From: Thermoplasmata archaeon
GTDB taxonomy: Archaea > Thermoplasmatota > Thermoplasmata > GCA-020350865
DNA length: 64,000 nucleotides
Direction: 5' to 3'
Assembly: GCA_020348445.1 (NCBI GenBank)
Contig: CP070751.1
Coordinates: forward strand, 3,681,002-3,745,001
The notes below the pieces were generated by a model. That model made no database searches. It had not been told where the DNA came from and saw only the letters and a program-made list of their open reading frames with translations. Position numbers and translations under genes: made by a program. Each line of letters begins with the position of its first letter. Position 1 is the first letter of the stretch. Of this stretch, positions 28,501 to 38,230 are shown one piece after another.

Positions 28501-31500
28501 TAGACCTCTGGTTTTTTGATTATGAAACAGGAGGAAAGGAAGCTCTTAAGGTAACGTTATATGATTGCAACACGACAATAAAAAAAGAGATTGCTAACGA
28601 AACAATATCATTTATCCTTGAGGATTCGGCGCAATGGTCGTTGATAAATATAATCATTTTTGATTTGGATTATACATTACGTAGTGGTCATTACCTAACT
28701 TTCCGTGTGATGATAGATTCATCATCAGAAAATGATCTAGTGCTGGCCTATAATTCCACAGAAGTACCCTCATGCATAAGAACCATCCCAACACGAACCT
28801 TTGTCAATGTGGATTGGGCTAAGACATATAACACCCTAGGACAAGAAAGTACGAGCTTTTCGATTGGTGAAGATGTAATAATCAAGGCGAATGTCTCGGA
28901 TCCTTTGGGCTCTTATGATATTTTTGGTGCGTACATTTCCATTACTCCACCAGGGGCGGGTTTGGAAGGTGCAGAAAAACCAATGACCTTGAAGATTACA
29001 GATCCAAGTAATCCATCAGCTTGGAAGTTATTCAATTATACATACAAGAATGCCAATAAAGCTGGCGAGTACACAGTGAGAATCAAGGGGATAGAATCAA
29101 ATGGTGTTATACATACCATCACAATATATTTCTATATCCTGAGAAATGAAAAACCGCAGCTTACAAACAAATCCCTCATTCCTTCCTCGGGTCTTGCATC
29201 AACGAGCTTCAATTTTACAATCAATTATACAGATTTAGAAAACCATCCCCCCGGTATTGTGACTGTGAATATCACGGGTCGTGGTACCTTCAAAATGGAT
29301 CCCCTGGACCCAGATGACGATAACTATACTGATGGAAATCTGTATTTTATAAATCTCACAGGCTTTGTGAACGGCACTTCATATTCTTATCATTTTGCAG
29401 CCAACGATTCAAAGGGCCTCTGGAACTATACCGACCCGTTCAATGGACCGTATGTATATAATACGCCGCCTGTACTTTCAGATTGGGGTCTAGATCCACC
29501 CGAAGGCTATGCCTCAACTGGATTCAATTTTACAGTTAAATACACAGATATAGACAACCAGACTGGAGTTGTCAAAGTGAATATCACTGGTTCTTCACCA
29601 CATGCAGGTAGTTATGAAATGCTTGAGGTTGACCCATATGATACAAATCGCACCGATGGTAAGTTGTATTATTTCAATTACACAGGTTTTTATAATGGCT
29701 CCTACAAACATCAATTTGCAGCATGTGATTCACAGACTTGGGTTAATACCTCGGAGTTATCGGGCCCGCATGTAATGAACACACCTCCATATTTCCGTAA
29801 AGGAAAGGTTTTACCAATAGAGGGTTATATCACGACAGAGTTCAAATACAGTGTTTTTTACTTTGATTTGGACAACCAGGCCCCAGGTAATATTACAGTG
29901 AATATCTCAGGACCATGGCATGCAGGCAGCTGGAAGATGATTGAGAAGGATACCCTAGATGAGTACTATGTAGACGGTAAGGAGTACTATTACACTTACA
30001 CTGGCCTTAAAATCGGCTCCTATTCATTTCATATTTGGGCCAACGACTCTCAAGGTTTAGGGGCCAACACCTCTGAGAGAGACGAACCCATTATACATAA
30101 TACTCGCCCAACACTTTCTGGTCATAATCTAAATCCCAAAGCCGGTGATGTTGGCGCTTACTTCAATTATACTGTAATTTATACTGACCTAGACAATCAA
30201 ACCGCAGGCAACATCACAGTAAATATTACAGGTCCCTCTTATGCAGAGAACCTCACGATGAATGCATTCGATCCTTTAGACACGAATTACACAGACGGTA
30301 AATTCTATTACCTCAATATTACATTATCCAATGAGGGAACCTATAACTACACCATCTATGCCAACGATTCAGACGGATTATGGGCGATTCCTATATTTGA
30401 TAGTGGCCCAAATGTGGGTAGCGATGCACCACCTCTGCTAACCCAGCCCATGGTGAATCCCGAGACAGGTTTTACCACAACGTGGTTCAATTTCACAGTG
30501 AACTTCACAGACTTTCAAAATGATTCAGCAGATGTTATTTTATTGAATCTATCAGGACCTTCTGGTGGTTTATTTACCATGTTCGAGGTGGATACAAGCG
30601 ACATGACCACAGAAGATGGTAAATACTTTTATCGTAATATTACCTGGTTAGAGAAAGGTATTTATTCATTCTATGTGGAAGGCAACGATACAAATGGTAA
30701 TTCTACTCAAAGCGCTGAGAGATATGTGCCCTTGGTAAAGAATACCCCTCATGAGTTGCTAGGAAGTTGCATCAACCAAAGTGAATACGGAGGCAGTTGG
30801 TTCAATTTTTCACTGGTTTATGTGGATACTGACAACGATCCGGCTGGCAGCGTGAATATCAACATTTCTGGTGTAGGTAATGTTACTATGTTAGAACTCG
30901 ATCCTTCTGATGTTATTTTTAGTGATGGTAAGGAGTACTATTACAACACAACTTTTTCAAAAGGGTCGTACTCATATCGCTTTGAGGCCAATGATACAGG
31001 TTTTAACAGGGTATGGAACTACACGACATTTGAGGATTTTACCCTCATAAACAACATACCAATTTTTTTATTACAAGATGTGACACCCCCAACAGGTTTT
31101 GGAGGAGAATATTTCAATTTCACTGTCACGGTTTTGGATTTTGACGGCGACACTCTTGAGGTATTACTTCACATCCAAGGAGATCCTGCAAGTCCTTATA
31201 CCATGCTAGAAGCAGATATGGCTGATACTGATACTACAGACGGTAAGATCTACTTCTATAACCTATCCTTTGAAAGAGGATCCTATAATTACACTTTCTC
31301 TGTTTATGATGGTGAGGAGCCTAATCAAACCAGCCCACTAACACTGATTGTGAAAAACAATCCGCCAGCGATAACCACCTCAGACATTACAAGCACCGAT
31401 GAAGACGATCTATACAGTGTGGACTACGATAACATCGACCTCGATGGAGATATAGTTACCTGGATACTAGATACGAATGCCACATGGCTCAATATAGATT

Positions 31501-34500
31501 CGGACACTGGTGTTTTAGAAGGCACCCCTACGAACCTTGAAGTTGGAAGTTACTATGTAAATGTCAGTGTGGATGATGGGTTTGGTGGTATCGACTTCCA
31601 TAATTTCACCTTGTATGTGATAAATACCCTACCACAATTTACCACGATACCAGATGAATATGCCCAGGAAGATTTCCTTCACCTGGATGATTTTAACTGT
31701 ATCGACGATGGACAAGGCAATATCGTATACTCTCTTCTTACAAATGCTTCTCGGCTTTCTCTTCATCCAGTAACAGGGCTTTTAAGTGGAACACCAGATA
31801 ACACAAATGTGGGATCTTATTGGGTGAAAGTCAGCGTAGATGATGGAAATGGGGGTATCGTTTCTGTAAACTATACACTCTGGGTAAATAACACCCCCCC
31901 GACAATTACCACAGATCCAGATCAAGTGGCAATCGAGGATTCATTACATCTCAACGATTTCACTTGCGATGATGATGGGGAGGGTGATATCACTTATTCA
32001 TTGGAGACAAACGCCACATGGCTCAACTTGAATCCCTCAACTGGAATTCTGAGCGGGATACCAAATAATACTCATGTGGGATCATACTGGGTCAATGTTT
32101 CGGTGGATGATGGAAACGGTGGAAAGGATTTCGTGAACTATTCCCTTTCTGTTCTGAACGTACAACCTATTATTACAATAACACCAGATGTTACAGCCCA
32201 GGAGGATTTTTTACATTCTGATAATTTTGATTGTACCGATGAGGGTCAGGGAAATATCATATATTCCCTCACCACCGATGCGACATGGCTTATGATAAAT
32301 CCTTCGACAGGCCTTTTAAATGGAACACCCAATAACACCCATGTTGGCTTTTATTTTGTCAATGTCACTGTTAATGACGGAAACGGAGGAATTGACAATA
32401 TCAATTACACCATCACAGTTATAAACACTCTGCCAACCATAACTACCATTCCCATTCCTGTTGTGACTCAAGATATCCCCTATCATGATGATATTGATTG
32501 CAATGATGATGGCCAGGGTACAATTATATATTCAATTGCCACAAATGCCACATGGTTCTTTTTCAATTCCACTACAGGCGAATTAAATGGCACGCCAAAC
32601 AATACCCATCTTGGATCGTATTGGGTGAATGTGAGTGTGACAGACGGCAATGGAGGCATGGATTTTATAAATTATTCATTGACAGTGGATGATGTAAACG
32701 ATCCTCCGATTATTACTACAACAAATATCGAATTTGTAGATGAGGATTCCCTATATTCAGTTGATTACGAGTACATCGATATTGACGATCCAGTTATGAC
32801 ATGGTCCTTGTACACAAATTCCTCTTGGCTAGATATCGACACAAGTACAGGTGTACTGTCAGGAATCCCACAGAACGATGATGTGGGCTCGTGTTGGGTG
32901 AATGTAACTGTAAATGACGGACGAGGAGGAACCGACTACACCAACTTCACAATAACAGTGAGCAACACCCCTCCGTCCATAATAAATACCCCTATAGAAT
33001 TCACAGATGAAGATGACTTTCATTTGGATGATTTTAATTGTGACGACGATTTTCAAGGTAATATAGTCTATTCGTTTATAACAAATGCCACCTGGTTAAA
33101 TATCGATTCCTTGACTGGAATAATAAGTGGGACTTCAAACAACACCCTTGTTGGATGGTATTGGGTAAATGTATCTGTTGAAGATGGAAATGGTGGAAGA
33201 GATTCTAGGAATTATACTTTAACAGTGTACAATACACTTCCTTTGATAACCACTACACCAGAAGAGGAAGCGTTCGAGGATACTCTACACGCCGATTATT
33301 TCATGTGCATTGATGACGACCAGGGCAATATCGTTTATTCCATGAAAACAAATGCAACATGGCTTGGTTTTGTTGCCGATAAGGGCATATTAAGTGGAAC
33401 TCCATATAACACTGAAGTTGGATGGTATTGGGTCAATGTAACAGTTAACGATGGAAACGGGGGTGTGGATTCCCTTAATTATACATTGACAGTACATAAT
33501 GTGCATCCTAACATAACTACGATACCCGATGCCACTGCTTCGGAAGATATACTCCACTTGGATAACTTCGATTGCGACGACGATGGCCAGGGCAACATCA
33601 TATATTCACTTGCAAGCAATGCAACTTGGCTCAATATAGATCCCATATCTGGTGTTGTGAACGTGGTCCCAATTAATCTTTATGTGGGTGAGTACTTTGT
33701 CAATGTCTCGGTTTCTGATGGGAACGGTGGAATCGACTTTGTCAATTATTCTCTTACTGTTTTCAATACTCAACCGCATATTACCAACACACCTGATGAT
33801 TTCGCAATTGAGGACATGCTTCATATAGATGATTTTAATTGTGATGATGATGGTCAAGGAAACATCACATATTATCTTGTCACGAATGCAACGTGGCTTA
33901 ATATTGATCCTGTTGAAGGCATTTTAAGCGGCACTCCCGACAATTCTCATGTAGGTTGGTTTTGGATCAATGTCAGTGTTAATGACGGTAATGGGGGTAT
34001 TGATTACAGGAACTACACATTGAACGTGTCAGACGTCAATGATCCACCTGTTATCACCACAATAGATCTTGAGTTTGCCCTGGAGGATTCCCTTTACTAT
34101 GTGGACTATGAATACATAGATGTAGACGACACAGCAGTTTCATGGTACCGTGACTCAAATGCATCATGGCTTACCATAAACTCCCAAACTGGTGAGCTTT
34201 CCGGTATTCCTGAAAACCATGAGGTGGGATGGTGCTGGGTCAATGTGACAGTCGATGATGGCAGGGGAGGCATAGCATTCTCGAACTTCACGATCACTGT
34301 AAACAATACGCCCCCTGCGATTACCAATACACCAATTGAACTTGTTGATGAAGACTTGACGTTTTTGGATGATTTTAACAGCAATGATGACGATCAGGGC
34401 AACATAATATATTCCATGGATACAAATGCGACATGGTTTGATATTGACAACATATCGGGTGTTTTAAGTGGACTTCCCAACAATAATCATGTGGGATGGT

Positions 34501-36365
34501 ACTGGATTAATGTTACAGTAAGTGACGGAAATGGCGGAATAGATTGGAGAAATTATACAATTACTGTGAATAACACCGTTCCACTGATAACAACGTTACC
34601 AACACCGATTTCCTATGAGGATTATCAGTATTTGGTGGACTTTAATTGCAATGACGACGGTCAGGGTGTGATTATCTATTATCTCAATACAAATGGCACT
34701 TGGCTTTCTATAGACGACATAACAGGCACCGTGATCGGAACACCCGTAAATAATGATGTGGGCTCCTATTGGATCAACGTCACTGTCATGGATGGCAACA
34801 GTGGGATGCATTCTGTCAACTACACTCTGACTGTGAACAACACCAACGATGCCCCAATCATAACCACTGGCAATTTGGAATTTGTTGATGAGGATTCCCT
34901 GTACCTGGTTGATTATGATTATTTTGATATCGACGGTGACATGGTTTCATGGAGTAGGAGCACCAACGCATCCTGGCTTTCGATCAATGAAAGTAATGGA
35001 GTATTGTCAGGTAGTCCGAGAAATGCGGATGTGGGATGGTACTGGGTAAACATTGTTGTAGATGACGGTAATGGTGGTTACAATAGTACATATTTCATAA
35101 TTCATGTCAACAATACAAATGATAAGCCCTCTATTCCTGTATTGTCTTACCCTCAGGACGATTCAGTGGTTAATACAACATATCCTGACTTTATCTGGGA
35201 TGCATCCATTGATCCTGATCGCGGAGATTATATTGTAGATTACACGTTGGAGTATTCCACGAGTTCTGCTTTTACCGAGAACATAACAGTTGTCACTGCT
35301 ATAGTCGATACATCTTATGTCCCAGAGATAGAATTAATGGATAAAACATGGTACTACTGGCGTGTGGAAGCCTTTGATTCCTTGGGTGTGGGAAGTGGTT
35401 ATCAAACACCTTATTTTGCATTTTTCGTTGATATAGGATATAAGGAGCCAAGATACAAAGGAACATTGAAAAGCGCTCAAGTGAAATTTGGGGGTACTTG
35501 GAGTGTGGATTTGGATGATCATTTTATACTCGGCTCCATAACCGAGGGTCTTTCGTTCACATCAAATTACGGAGAGATCCAAATCGATCCGAAAACCCAT
35601 GTGGCAACTTGGAAACCTAAAACCAAGGATGATGTTCTTACTGATGTTGTCTTTACCATGTCAGACGGTAAAGTAGATATCAGCTCCAATCCTATAGATA
35701 TCTCAGTGGAACAGGAGAAGACCTCTTTATCCTTCCTGGAAAGAATTTACTGGCCCTATCCCTTGATTCCCATGATATTCTTTATTCTTTTGGGATGTGC
35801 ATTTGCAGTCAAGAGATATAAAGAAAGGCCTGTTGTGGAGGAAGTTTTTTTCATATCTGAAAACGGCAGACTCATTGCCCATGCATCTGTTAAGGTGGAC
35901 GAGGAGATAGACGAGGACATCTTAAGCAGTATGTTAACAGGGGTCAAGGACTTTGTTAGCGATGCATTCATAAGAGACGAGAGTATGCGGGAGGAAAAAG
36001 GCCTTCAAAAACTTGAATTTGGTGAGGAGACCATATATCTTGAAAGGGGAGAACATTTCTTTATTGCCCTCATATTCACTGGCAGGGGCATCCCACCTAA
36101 ACTGAAAGCCGTGAAGGAGGAGATTGAAAAAAGGTTTGGGGATGTACTTGAGGATTGGGACGGCGATATGAGGGCCTTCGAAGGTGCGCATGAGATCATT
36201 TCCTGGCTGTTACCTCTGGAGAAAATGACTGAAGAGCAGAAAAAGAAGCTCAAGGAAGGAAAGGGGAAGGACAAGGTATTGGAAAAATGGGAGAACATTG
36301 ATGAAGAGTTTGCTGAGGTTGACATTTCCATGGAGGAATTAAGAAAAGAGATGGGTTGGAAGTAG
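25548..36365 (+). CDS. Giant cadherin-like surface protein with cytosolic longin/roadblock-like tail
   Basis: A type I membrane protein of 3605 residues. After a signal peptide (to about 41) come a beta-sandwich (45-200) repeated at about 565-735, a CARDB-like domain (205-315), a glucodextranase C-terminal-like region (322-564) and a lamin-tail-like domain (743-845). Seven Ig-like repeats of about 105 residues fill 1200-1940, each with FNFTVxYTDxDN. Fourteen CADG/He_PIG repeats of about 87 residues fill 1937-3187, with motifs ATWLNIDxxTGxLSGTP and VNVSVxDGNGG. An FN3-like domain and one membrane segment (3398-3421) follow. The tail (3422-3605) predicts beta-beta-alpha-beta-beta-beta-alpha at 3431-3555, the longin/roadblock order. 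N-glycosylation sequons are abundant. It may be an adhesin that signals to the neighbouring GTPases. Confidence 0.9.
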   Translation: MGRYAMIQNTKKPHKNAIIKIILMTLVLSNVVILPIYQQVQAKEHLIEENDEEGVGQGLAIYSNYRLAQCFNATSNYTLKRVSLFVNDEGSMESTLGVQIYDNDDKSDGISDNDVPNSSISPMVGNNGPNNEFTWLDFKYSVPLTEGERYWIVADCGGPEGDGYRWKDSENDSYSGGYIAKEGNPDWILDTSNDLMFRVFGEYDNDVGVEEIIAPELQELYLEANVTAIIMNYGVSSQSGFDVRCTILAPNGSEILNDTETIDTLGSDKMTGLTWFFTPVVEGVYAITVTTLLEGDEYNINNAISMNMNVQKMAVLKLHAPIEVTDNYGNWHGDKVPTNDTWHTSRREFIWNDTVGDDNGDGDYTYPNSTQFEAGCLDITEFRVAVDYNRLNFRIEFGSIDDGVGDGSDGWLGFSEQIIEILIDTDRDGTGRDDTIRNARLKLDKSIGWEYALWVNGWNDGYILDESGNMPFGVLAQGSPETNAVQISLPLSNGFSPDFEVWRYVVLVGAHHNKSLPFNVHGSRCGFMRVDSQNSTVSGGGGEDKNGADSNVYDMVFASLQSSQLDDYGSEDILLTEFTDTMGMSGSDISSSEWWAQSFTAPFTCLLSSVDIFAKDVAPDSIMMGITIYDNNDMDNFNPDDDLPGWTWLSSINGTDFGTEYEWKNVEFSNPPVIRGGETYWIVAKSMDESGKGYKWGKNQNTPWGGGHSASWHGSDWQLEDGDMLFRAYFRKLTTIDAHQPIYFAPIVINEIYVNGSADKEWINILYDGTDYAPPYLDMNNWTLTDQDGNIFQFEDFTLYNYDSVTVHSGFGADSETDLFWGKSVGVWDDFGDDVLLNSNFIVPVDFMNYTDGNEFGNDPPVGMNWGPEDNENLPINPHRLQKLSLKVEGGDYDFYRDWEFVALGNVQDKTLYFFDDGTFDSQDPHDFMNTTPPIKVEVLDFDGDGNPGLTLNKSAPPTDPQRYQEFNLTPVLAMDFKIVDNVLIDLWFFDYETGGKEALKVTLYDCNTTIKKEIANETISFILEDSAQWSLINIIIFDLDYTLRSGHYLTFRVMIDSSSENDLVLAYNSTEVPSCIRTIPTRTFVNVDWAKTYNTLGQESTSFSIGEDVIIKANVSDPLGSYDIFGAYISITPPGAGLEGAEKPMTLKITDPSNPSAWKLFNYTYKNANKAGEYTVRIKGIESNGVIHTITIYFYILRNEKPQLTNKSLIPSSGLASTSFNFTINYTDLENHPPGIVTVNITGRGTFKMDPLDPDDDNYTDGNLYFINLTGFVNGTSYSYHFAANDSKGLWNYTDPFNGPYVYNTPPVLSDWGLDPPEGYASTGFNFTVKYTDIDNQTGVVKVNITGSSPHAGSYEMLEVDPYDTNRTDGKLYYFNYTGFYNGSYKHQFAACDSQTWVNTSELSGPHVMNTPPYFRKGKVLPIEGYITTEFKYSVFYFDLDNQAPGNITVNISGPWHAGSWKMIEKDTLDEYYVDGKEYYYTYTGLKIGSYSFHIWANDSQGLGANTSERDEPIIHNTRPTLSGHNLNPKAGDVGAYFNYTVIYTDLDNQTAGNITVNITGPSYAENLTMNAFDPLDTNYTDGKFYYLNITLSNEGTYNYTIYANDSDGLWAIPIFDSGPNVGSDAPPLLTQPMVNPETGFTTTWFNFTVNFTDFQNDSADVILLNLSGPSGGLFTMFEVDTSDMTTEDGKYFYRNITWLEKGIYSFYVEGNDTNGNSTQSAERYVPLVKNTPHELLGSCINQSEYGGSWFNFSLVYVDTDNDPAGSVNINISGVGNVTMLELDPSDVIFSDGKEYYYNTTFSKGSYSYRFEANDTGFNRVWNYTTFEDFTLINNIPIFLLQDVTPPTGFGGEYFNFTVTVLDFDGDTLEVLLHIQGDPASPYTMLEADMADTDTTDGKIYFYNLSFERGSYNYTFSVYDGEEPNQTSPLTLIVKNNPPAITTSDITSTDEDDLYSVDYDNIDLDGDIVTWILDTNATWLNIDSDTGVLEGTPTNLEVGSYYVNVSVDDGFGGIDFHNFTLYVINTLPQFTTIPDEYAQEDFLHLDDFNCIDDGQGNIVYSLLTNASRLSLHPVTGLLSGTPDNTNVGSYWVKVSVDDGNGGIVSVNYTLWVNNTPPTITTDPDQVAIEDSLHLNDFTCDDDGEGDITYSLETNATWLNLNPSTGILSGIPNNTHVGSYWVNVSVDDGNGGKDFVNYSLSVLNVQPIITITPDVTAQEDFLHSDNFDCTDEGQGNIIYSLTTDATWLMINPSTGLLNGTPNNTHVGFYFVNVTVNDGNGGIDNINYTITVINTLPTITTIPIPVVTQDIPYHDDIDCNDDGQGTIIYSIATNATWFFFNSTTGELNGTPNNTHLGSYWVNVSVTDGNGGMDFINYSLTVDDVNDPPIITTTNIEFVDEDSLYSVDYEYIDIDDPVMTWSLYTNSSWLDIDTSTGVLSGIPQNDDVGSCWVNVTVNDGRGGTDYTNFTITVSNTPPSIINTPIEFTDEDDFHLDDFNCDDDFQGNIVYSFITNATWLNIDSLTGIISGTSNNTLVGWYWVNVSVEDGNGGRDSRNYTLTVYNTLPLITTTPEEEAFEDTLHADYFMCIDDDQGNIVYSMKTNATWLGFVADKGILSGTPYNTEVGWYWVNVTVNDGNGGVDSLNYTLTVHNVHPNITTIPDATASEDILHLDNFDCDDDGQGNIIYSLASNATWLNIDPISGVVNVVPINLYVGEYFVNVSVSDGNGGIDFVNYSLTVFNTQPHITNTPDDFAIEDMLHIDDFNCDDDGQGNITYYLVTNATWLNIDPVEGILSGTPDNSHVGWFWINVSVNDGNGGIDYRNYTLNVSDVNDPPVITTIDLEFALEDSLYYVDYEYIDVDDTAVSWYRDSNASWLTINSQTGELSGIPENHEVGWCWVNVTVDDGRGGIAFSNFTITVNNTPPAITNTPIELVDEDLTFLDDFNSNDDDQGNIIYSMDTNATWFDIDNISGVLSGLPNNNHVGWYWINVTVSDGNGGIDWRNYTITVNNTVPLITTLPTPISYEDYQYLVDFNCNDDGQGVIIYYLNTNGTWLSIDDITGTVIGTPVNNDVGSYWINVTVMDGNSGMHSVNYTLTVNNTNDAPIITTGNLEFVDEDSLYLVDYDYFDIDGDMVSWSRSTNASWLSINESNGVLSGSPRNADVGWYWVNIVVDDGNGGYNSTYFIIHVNNTNDKPSIPVLSYPQDDSVVNTTYPDFIWDASIDPDRGDYIVDYTLEYSTSSAFTENITVVTAIVDTSYVPEIELMDKTWYYWRVEAFDSLGVGSGYQTPYFAFFVDIGYKEPRYKGTLKSAQVKFGGTWSVDLDDHFILGSITEGLSFTSNYGEIQIDPKTHVATWKPKTKDDVLTDVVFTMSDGKVDISSNPIDISVEQEKTSLSFLERIYWPYPLIPMIFFILLGCAFAVKRYKERPVVEEVFFISENGRLIAHASVKVDEEIDEDILSSMLTGVKDFVSDAFIRDESMREEKGLQKLEFGEETIYLERGEHFFIALIFTGRGIPPKLKAVKEEIEKRFGDVLEDWDGDMRAFEGAHEIISWLLPLEKMTEEQKKKLKEGKGKDKVLEKWENIDEEFAEVDISMEELRKEMGWK

Positions 36366-36435
36366 TATCTTGGTTCTCAGCCTTTAAATGAACTCGTTTA
36401 TCTGTTTTTTATTGATGGTAATAAATCGTAGAAAA

Positions 36436-36458
36436 CTTATATTGGTAGCACGATTACC
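36436..36458 (+). promoter_or_regulatory. Promoter and possible operator of nikR
   Basis: CTTATATTGG (36436-36445) is a TATA-like box about 30 bases before the nikR ATG. Directly after it GGTA (36444-36447) and TACC (36455-36458) form a short inverted repeat, and GGTAAT at 36417-36422 mirrors ATTACC at 36453-36458. NikR proteins regulate through inverted repeats, so autoregulation is possible, but the arms are short. Confidence 0.35.
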
Positions 36459-36473
36459 CAAAGAAGTGATACC

Positions 36474-36887
36474 ATGGAAACCATTACCAGAGTGGGTGTG
36501 TCCTTTGAGCCAGAACTGCTTAAAAAATTCGATGCTTTAATTTGGGAAAAAGGATACTCAAGCAGATCAGAGGCCATAAGAGATCTGGTTAGAAAATCCA
36601 TACTGGACTCTGAGGTCAAGGACGAAAGAAGTGATGTAATAGGGACTTTGACGATCATATATGATCACGATGTGGGAGATGTCACCAATAAACTACTTCA
36701 CATCCAACATCACCATCATTCCGAGATCTCCTCCACAACACATTTGCATATAGATGAGCACCTGTGCCTTGAGGTATTGGTGGTTAAAGGAAAGGCCAAG
36801 GACGTAAGAGCTCTTTCTGACAACATAAAAGCTGTAAAGGGTGTGAAACACGGAGAATTGGTGATCACAAGTCGAAAAATTAAATGA
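36474..36887 (+). CDS. nikR: Nickel-responsive regulator NikR
   Basis: A ribbon-helix-helix regulator that binds DNA when loaded with nickel and usually shuts down nickel uptake. The 137 residues match the family. The N-terminal RHH is ITRVGVSFEPELLKKFDALI with SSRSEAIRDLVR; the ACT-like metal domain starts near 55. The four nickel ligands of Escherichia coli NikR (His76, His87, His89, Cys95) align with His79, His90, His92 and Cys98, with exactly conserved spacing. A run of four histidines at 79-82 may bind extra metal. It stands next to tatA/tatC and hypB/hypF, which fits a nickel hydrogenase context. Confidence 0.94.
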   Translation: METITRVGVSFEPELLKKFDALIWEKGYSSRSEAIRDLVRKSILDSEVKDERSDVIGTLTIIYDHDVGDVTNKLLHIQHHHHSEISSTTHLHIDEHLCLEVLVVKGKAKDVRALSDNIKAVKGVKHGELVITSRKIK

Positions 36888-36933
36888 TTATTCAAACTGG
36901 ATAAATAAAAAGATGTTTTTAATGGTAAACTGT

Positions 36934-37239
36934 CTACTTCATGGCTTCAGCTATCTCTTTTTTGAGCTCCTCTTCAGATTTTCCCTCTGTCTCGATTCCG
37001 AGCTCTTTTGCGGCCTTTACTATGTCTTTTTCCTCCTTCTTCTCTTGCTTGGCCTCTTCTTCTTTTTTTGCATCTTTGGCCTTTTCCTCTTTGATTTCCC
37101 TCTCGATATCCATTTTTCCCCGCTCAAATTCACCCTTTGCCCTTCCTAGGCTTCTCGCTAGTTCTGGTAGTTTCTTTGCGCCAAATATAAGGATTACTAT
37201 GACAAAGACGATTATGAGTATTTCGCCCATACCGAGCAT
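36934..37239 (-). CDS. tatA: Twin-arginine translocase subunit TatA
   Basis: The pore-forming subunit of the Tat pathway, which exports folded proteins. The 101 residues have the family layout: an N-terminal membrane helix (GEILIIVFVIVILIFG), the FGAKKLPELARSLGRAKGEF hinge and amphipathic helix, and a long charged tail rich in Glu and Lys. The start may be the fourth residue (MGEILII), a better fit to other TatA proteins. It lies 45 bases downstream of tatC on the same strand, so tatC and tatA form an operon. No tatB-like second copy is in the window. Confidence 0.94.
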   Translation of the reverse strand: MLGMGEILIIVFVIVILIFGAKKLPELARSLGRAKGEFERGKMDIEREIKEEKAKDAKKEEEAKQEKKEEKDIVKAAKELGIETEGKSEEELKKEIAEAMK

Positions 37240-37283
37240 TTCATCAGCCTCTTATACCATATGTGCTATATCATTCCCTCTTT

Positions 37284-38075
37284 TTAACCTTTTTGCAGGC
37301 GTTTAGCGATCAAATATCCGATAACATACAATAACATCATGGGTATGGCCACGATAAGCTGGGTTATTCCGCTTCCATCAGGGGTTACAATTGCTCCAAA
37401 TATCACCATTCCAACAAAAGCGTATCTCCAATTTTCACGCCAGAACTGGGCAGAAACCACCCCCAATCGCGTTAATCCCACCATGATTATAGGCAGCTCG
37501 AAGACCAGGCCATAGGCTATAAGAAATATTATCACGAAGGAGATAAATGATTCTAGGGATAAAAATGGCTGAATATCCATTGCAAATGCAAAGCCGTACA
37601 GAAAATCGATTGTAAATGGAATTATTATAAAATAGGCAAAGGCACAACCCAAGGCAAACAGGAATGTGGCAGGAAAGGCGGTCTTGATTAAAATGGCCTT
37701 CTCGTGGGGGTAGAGCCCTGGAGCCACGAACTTACCCAACTGGTACACGATCATGGGCATCCCGAACAGGATTCCGAGAAACAATGATATCTCAAGCTGG
37801 ACTACAACTGGATCCGCTATTCCAATGGGGATTAGCTGAATTCTGGGATCCCTAATCAAATCATTTCTTATTTGGTTGAAAACCAGGGTATTGATGTTGT
37901 CATACAGTTCCGGAAAAGGGTAATATAATGTAATTCCACCCACACTGACCTCTCTCAATCCAAAAATGAAGCAGAAAATAGCAATTGCACAAACTGTTGC
38001 AAGACAATAGATTATGCGCTTTCTCAACTCCTCCAAGTGTTCCCAAAAGCTCATTTCTGCCTTTTTATTATTCAT
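37284..38075 (-). CDS. tatC: Twin-arginine translocase subunit TatC
   Basis: The substrate-receptor subunit of Tat, which binds the twin-arginine signal. I choose the ATG at 38075 (MNNKKAEMSFWEHLEELRKR) because the signature MSFWEHLEELRKR should lie near the N-terminus; an ATG at 38123 would add 16 residues. Six membrane helices are visible, with the family segments FGMPMIVYQLGKFVAPGLYPHEK and SFISFVIIFLIAYGLVFELPIIM. Length is normal at about 263 residues. It is divergent from hypB, and NiFe hydrogenases are classic Tat cargo, which ties this operon to its neighbours. Confidence 0.94.
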   Translation of the reverse strand: MNNKKAEMSFWEHLEELRKRIIYCLATVCAIAIFCFIFGLREVSVGGITLYYPFPELYDNINTLVFNQIRNDLIRDPRIQLIPIGIADPVVVQLEISLFLGILFGMPMIVYQLGKFVAPGLYPHEKAILIKTAFPATFLFALGCAFAYFIIIPFTIDFLYGFAFAMDIQPFLSLESFISFVIIFLIAYGLVFELPIIMVGLTRLGVVSAQFWRENWRYAFVGMVIFGAIVTPDGSGITQLIVAIPMMLLYVIGYLIAKRLQKG

Positions 38076-38230
38076 CTTCTTTACAACGCCCCCTTTGCGA
38101 ATTGGTAAATAAATAACTTCCATTAATAGTTTTGGAAAGCCTTTTTATCGATTGTCTTTATGCTGGGTATCCCAATTTATTGGATAACGTACTTATACCC
38201 TTAGAATATTAGGGTTTCGAGATTGAAAAC

